NCBI GenBank assembly: GCA_965275905.1
Contig: CBDHYJ010000009.1
Coordinates: 1 to 64,000 of the forward strand
DNA from: CBDAQD01 sp965275905
Lineage (GTDB): Bacteria > Pseudomonadota > Alphaproteobacteria > Rhizobiales > JAJFHC01
Direction of reading: 5' to 3'
Length of the DNA stretch: 64,000 nucleotides
Shown: positions 62,584 through 64,000 of the stretch, in pieces
Layout: each line of letters opens with the position of its first letter
Numbering within the stretch: position 1 is the stretch's first letter
Translations under genes and position numbers: made by a program
Notes under the pieces: generated by a model
Told to the model about the DNA's origin: nothing
The model's input: only the letters and a program-made list of their open reading frames with translations
Database searches by the model: none

Positions 62584-63927
62584 CTAGGCCAGCCAGTCAT
62601 CCTCGAAGGGGAAACTGGTCAGGTTCTCGTATCCCGTCTCGGTCACCACGACCTGATCCTCGAGCTTGACGCCGTTGCGCCCGCCGACGGCACCGATATA
62701 GGCCTCGACACACAACGTCATTCCGGGCTTGAGGACACCGTCATAGGAGGTCGCCTCCATATCTTCCGGGTAGCGGATGCAGGGATACTCGTCGCACAAC
62801 CCGACGCCATGGAAGACCACGCCGTAGCGCTGGGCCCTGTACTCCTCGGGCAGGCGGTGCGCCTTCTCCGTCAGTTCCAGAAAGCCGGCACCGGGCTTGA
62901 GCAGTTCCCGGTTGGTCATGATGTGCTCGTAGGCGACCTTGTAGAGAGTCTTCTGATCCTCATCGGGCTTGCCGTCGCCGACCAGCCAGGTGCGCGACAG
63001 GTCCGAACAGTAGCCGTAGGGACCGACCAGATCGGTATCGAACGCCAGGGTGTCGCCGTCCTGCATGATGCGCGGGCCGCTTTCCTGAAACCACGGATTG
63101 GTGCGCGGGCCGGAGGACAGGATACGGGTCTCGATCCATTCGCCGCCGCGCCTGATATTGCCGGCGTGGAGAACCGCCCAGAGCTCGTTCTCGGTGATCC
63201 CCGGACGGGTCGCGTCCTTCATCTCGAACATGGCCGCCTCGCAGGCTGCGATTGCGCAGCGCATGGCGTTCAGCTCGTTGGCGTTCTTGATTTCACGCGC
63301 GTGCTCGGTCAGTTCCTGTCCGTTCTGGATCTCGAGACCCAGCCGGTCGAAGGCCCGAACGCCGGCGATCTCCATCTTGTCGACCGCGACCCGCCGGTTG
63401 CCACCGCCGTGTTCGCGCACAAGGTCGTCGATCTGGCGGGCGAATTTCTCCGCGTGCTCGTCAGACCTGTCACCGGACTCGAAGTAGAAGAACGAAGCGC
63501 CGTGGCGTACCTCGCTCACCAGCGGAAGATGCGCGGAGAGATGTTCGCCGGAGTGGAAGTCGAACAGGGCGACATGGCCGTCGGCGGCGACGAAGCAGGC
63601 CCGGCACATGTTATGCGTGACCCAGAGCTGCATGTTCGTGGAGTCGGTGGCATAGCGGATGTTGAGCGGGTCGAACATCACGATGCCCGCGTAATCGCGG
63701 GCGTGCAGTTCGTCGAGAATGCGGCCGAGCCGGTACTCGCGCAGGGCGGGCAGGTCGGGCGGCGTGATGCCGAGCGCTTCCCATTCGGCATAGGCCATGG
63801 GTGTGGGGCCGATTTCGACCCGGTCGTTCTCATCAGGCGTTCCGTCGGGCCGCATCGGCTGAGATGCGGGACGGCGGGTCGGATCGATCTTGGGATCCGA
63901 AACCGAAAACGGCGAGTCGAAGTTCAT
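62584..63927 (-). CDS. dddP: DddP-like DMSP lyase (M24 fold)
   Basis: This 447-residue protein has the M24 fold and closely follows DddP: DGTPDENDRVEIGPT near the start, then MFDPLNIRYATDSTNMQLW and NIRRGGEWIETR. It also has SGPRTNPWFQESGPRI, DTDLVGPYGY, DLSRTW, FHGVGLCDE, MTLCVEAYI and KLEDQVVV. The metal ligands (two Asp in the DTDLVG-DLSRTW region, His in FHGVG, two Glu) are all there. DddP cleaves dimethylsulfoniopropionate to dimethyl sulfide and acrylate. Other M24 proteins such as Xaa-Pro dipeptidases are much less alike. No acrylate-handling genes lie next to it in the window. Confidence 0.85.
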   Translation of the reverse strand: MNFDSPFSVSDPKIDPTRRPASQPMRPDGTPDENDRVEIGPTPMAYAEWEALGITPPDLPALREYRLGRILDELHARDYAGIVMFDPLNIRYATDSTNMQLWVTHNMCRACFVAADGHVALFDFHSGEHLSAHLPLVSEVRHGASFFYFESGDRSDEHAEKFARQIDDLVREHGGGNRRVAVDKMEIAGVRAFDRLGLEIQNGQELTEHAREIKNANELNAMRCAIAACEAAMFEMKDATRPGITENELWAVLHAGNIRRGGEWIETRILSSGPRTNPWFQESGPRIMQDGDTLAFDTDLVGPYGYCSDLSRTWLVGDGKPDEDQKTLYKVAYEHIMTNRELLKPGAGFLELTEKAHRLPEEYRAQRYGVVFHGVGLCDEYPCIRYPEDMEATSYDGVLKPGMTLCVEAYIGAVGGRNGVKLEDQVVVTETGYENLTSFPFEDDWLA

Positions 63928-64000
63928 CAGCGTTTCCTCTCAGCGCGGTGCTTATTGTGGCTGCGCCGGCTGTTGCCAAGCCATCAGAACGGTAGCTGAA

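Noticed and set aside
61747..63999. Open frame of 750 codons on the plus strand over lapC and dddP
   Set aside because: It crosses two well-supported genes on the other strand and an intergenic gap, and shows no recognisable protein.

Overview
This 64 kb window has high GC and looks like a chromosomal segment of an alphaproteobacterium, probably marine or halotolerant. The clues are a ribosomal protein L21 with a C-terminal helix-hairpin-helix extension, several CtrA-type boxes (TTAA-N7-TTAA), a glycine-betaine ABC system with a BetI-type repressor, and a DddP-type DMSP lyase. The genus cannot be fixed from the sequence.

Layout. (1) 1-3630, minus strand: rplU, rpmA, a GNAT acetyltransferase, obgE, and proB, which is cut by the window edge and frameshifted. 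(2) 3821-5519: tRNA-Ser(CGA), then an AT-richer patch with a secreted DUF2927-like protein and the remains of a broken gene. (3) 5520-15804: a branched-chain-amino-acid-type ABC operon with two substrate-binding proteins, LivHMGF, an odd third ATPase, a cupin, a Gfo/Idh/MocA dehydrogenase and an SDR. It is faced by an RpiR-type regulator over a pair of 20-bp direct repeats. (4) 15868-21936: a prephenate-dehydratase-like protein, DUF2867, a membrane-anchored hypothetical, dodecin, an Fe-type alcohol dehydrogenase, an SDR, and an orphan Imm11-like immunity gene inserted with a 51-bp duplication of the SDR 3' end. (5) 21031-28609: EamA transporter and BetI, then a glycine-betaine ABC system with a tandem-fused permease, then a semialdehyde dehydrogenase. 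(6) 28652-32115: Dtd, an FAD oxidoreductase, an MltB-type transglycosylase and a flavodoxin-like protein. (7) 33040-62412: a large type I secretion and adhesin locus. (8) 62584-63927: DddP.

The adhesin locus is the notable part. It holds two TolC-family proteins, one with a roughly 560-residue N-terminal extension carrying five 25-residue repeats. It also holds a LapB-type ABC exporter with a non-catalytic C39-like domain, a HlyD/LapC-type fusion protein, and two giant RTX proteins (about 3186 and 1636 residues). Both giants share an N-terminal domain followed by a PAAG or TAAG site of the kind cut by the periplasmic protease LapG. A LapG homologue is present, and its gene overlaps that of a membrane sensor with an HD-GYP domain whose metal ligands are lost. 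No LapD (GGDEF-EAL) is seen. I infer that the dead HD-GYP protein does LapD's job, reading c-di-GMP and controlling LapG. Each giant gene is followed by a paralogous protein of 271-288 residues with GHKL/sacsin-like ATP-binding motifs in an unusual order. A divergent RHH-PAS-like protein and CtrA-type boxes suggest regulation tied to the cell cycle.

All functions are inferred from sequence motifs read by eye. No database search or structure prediction was run.
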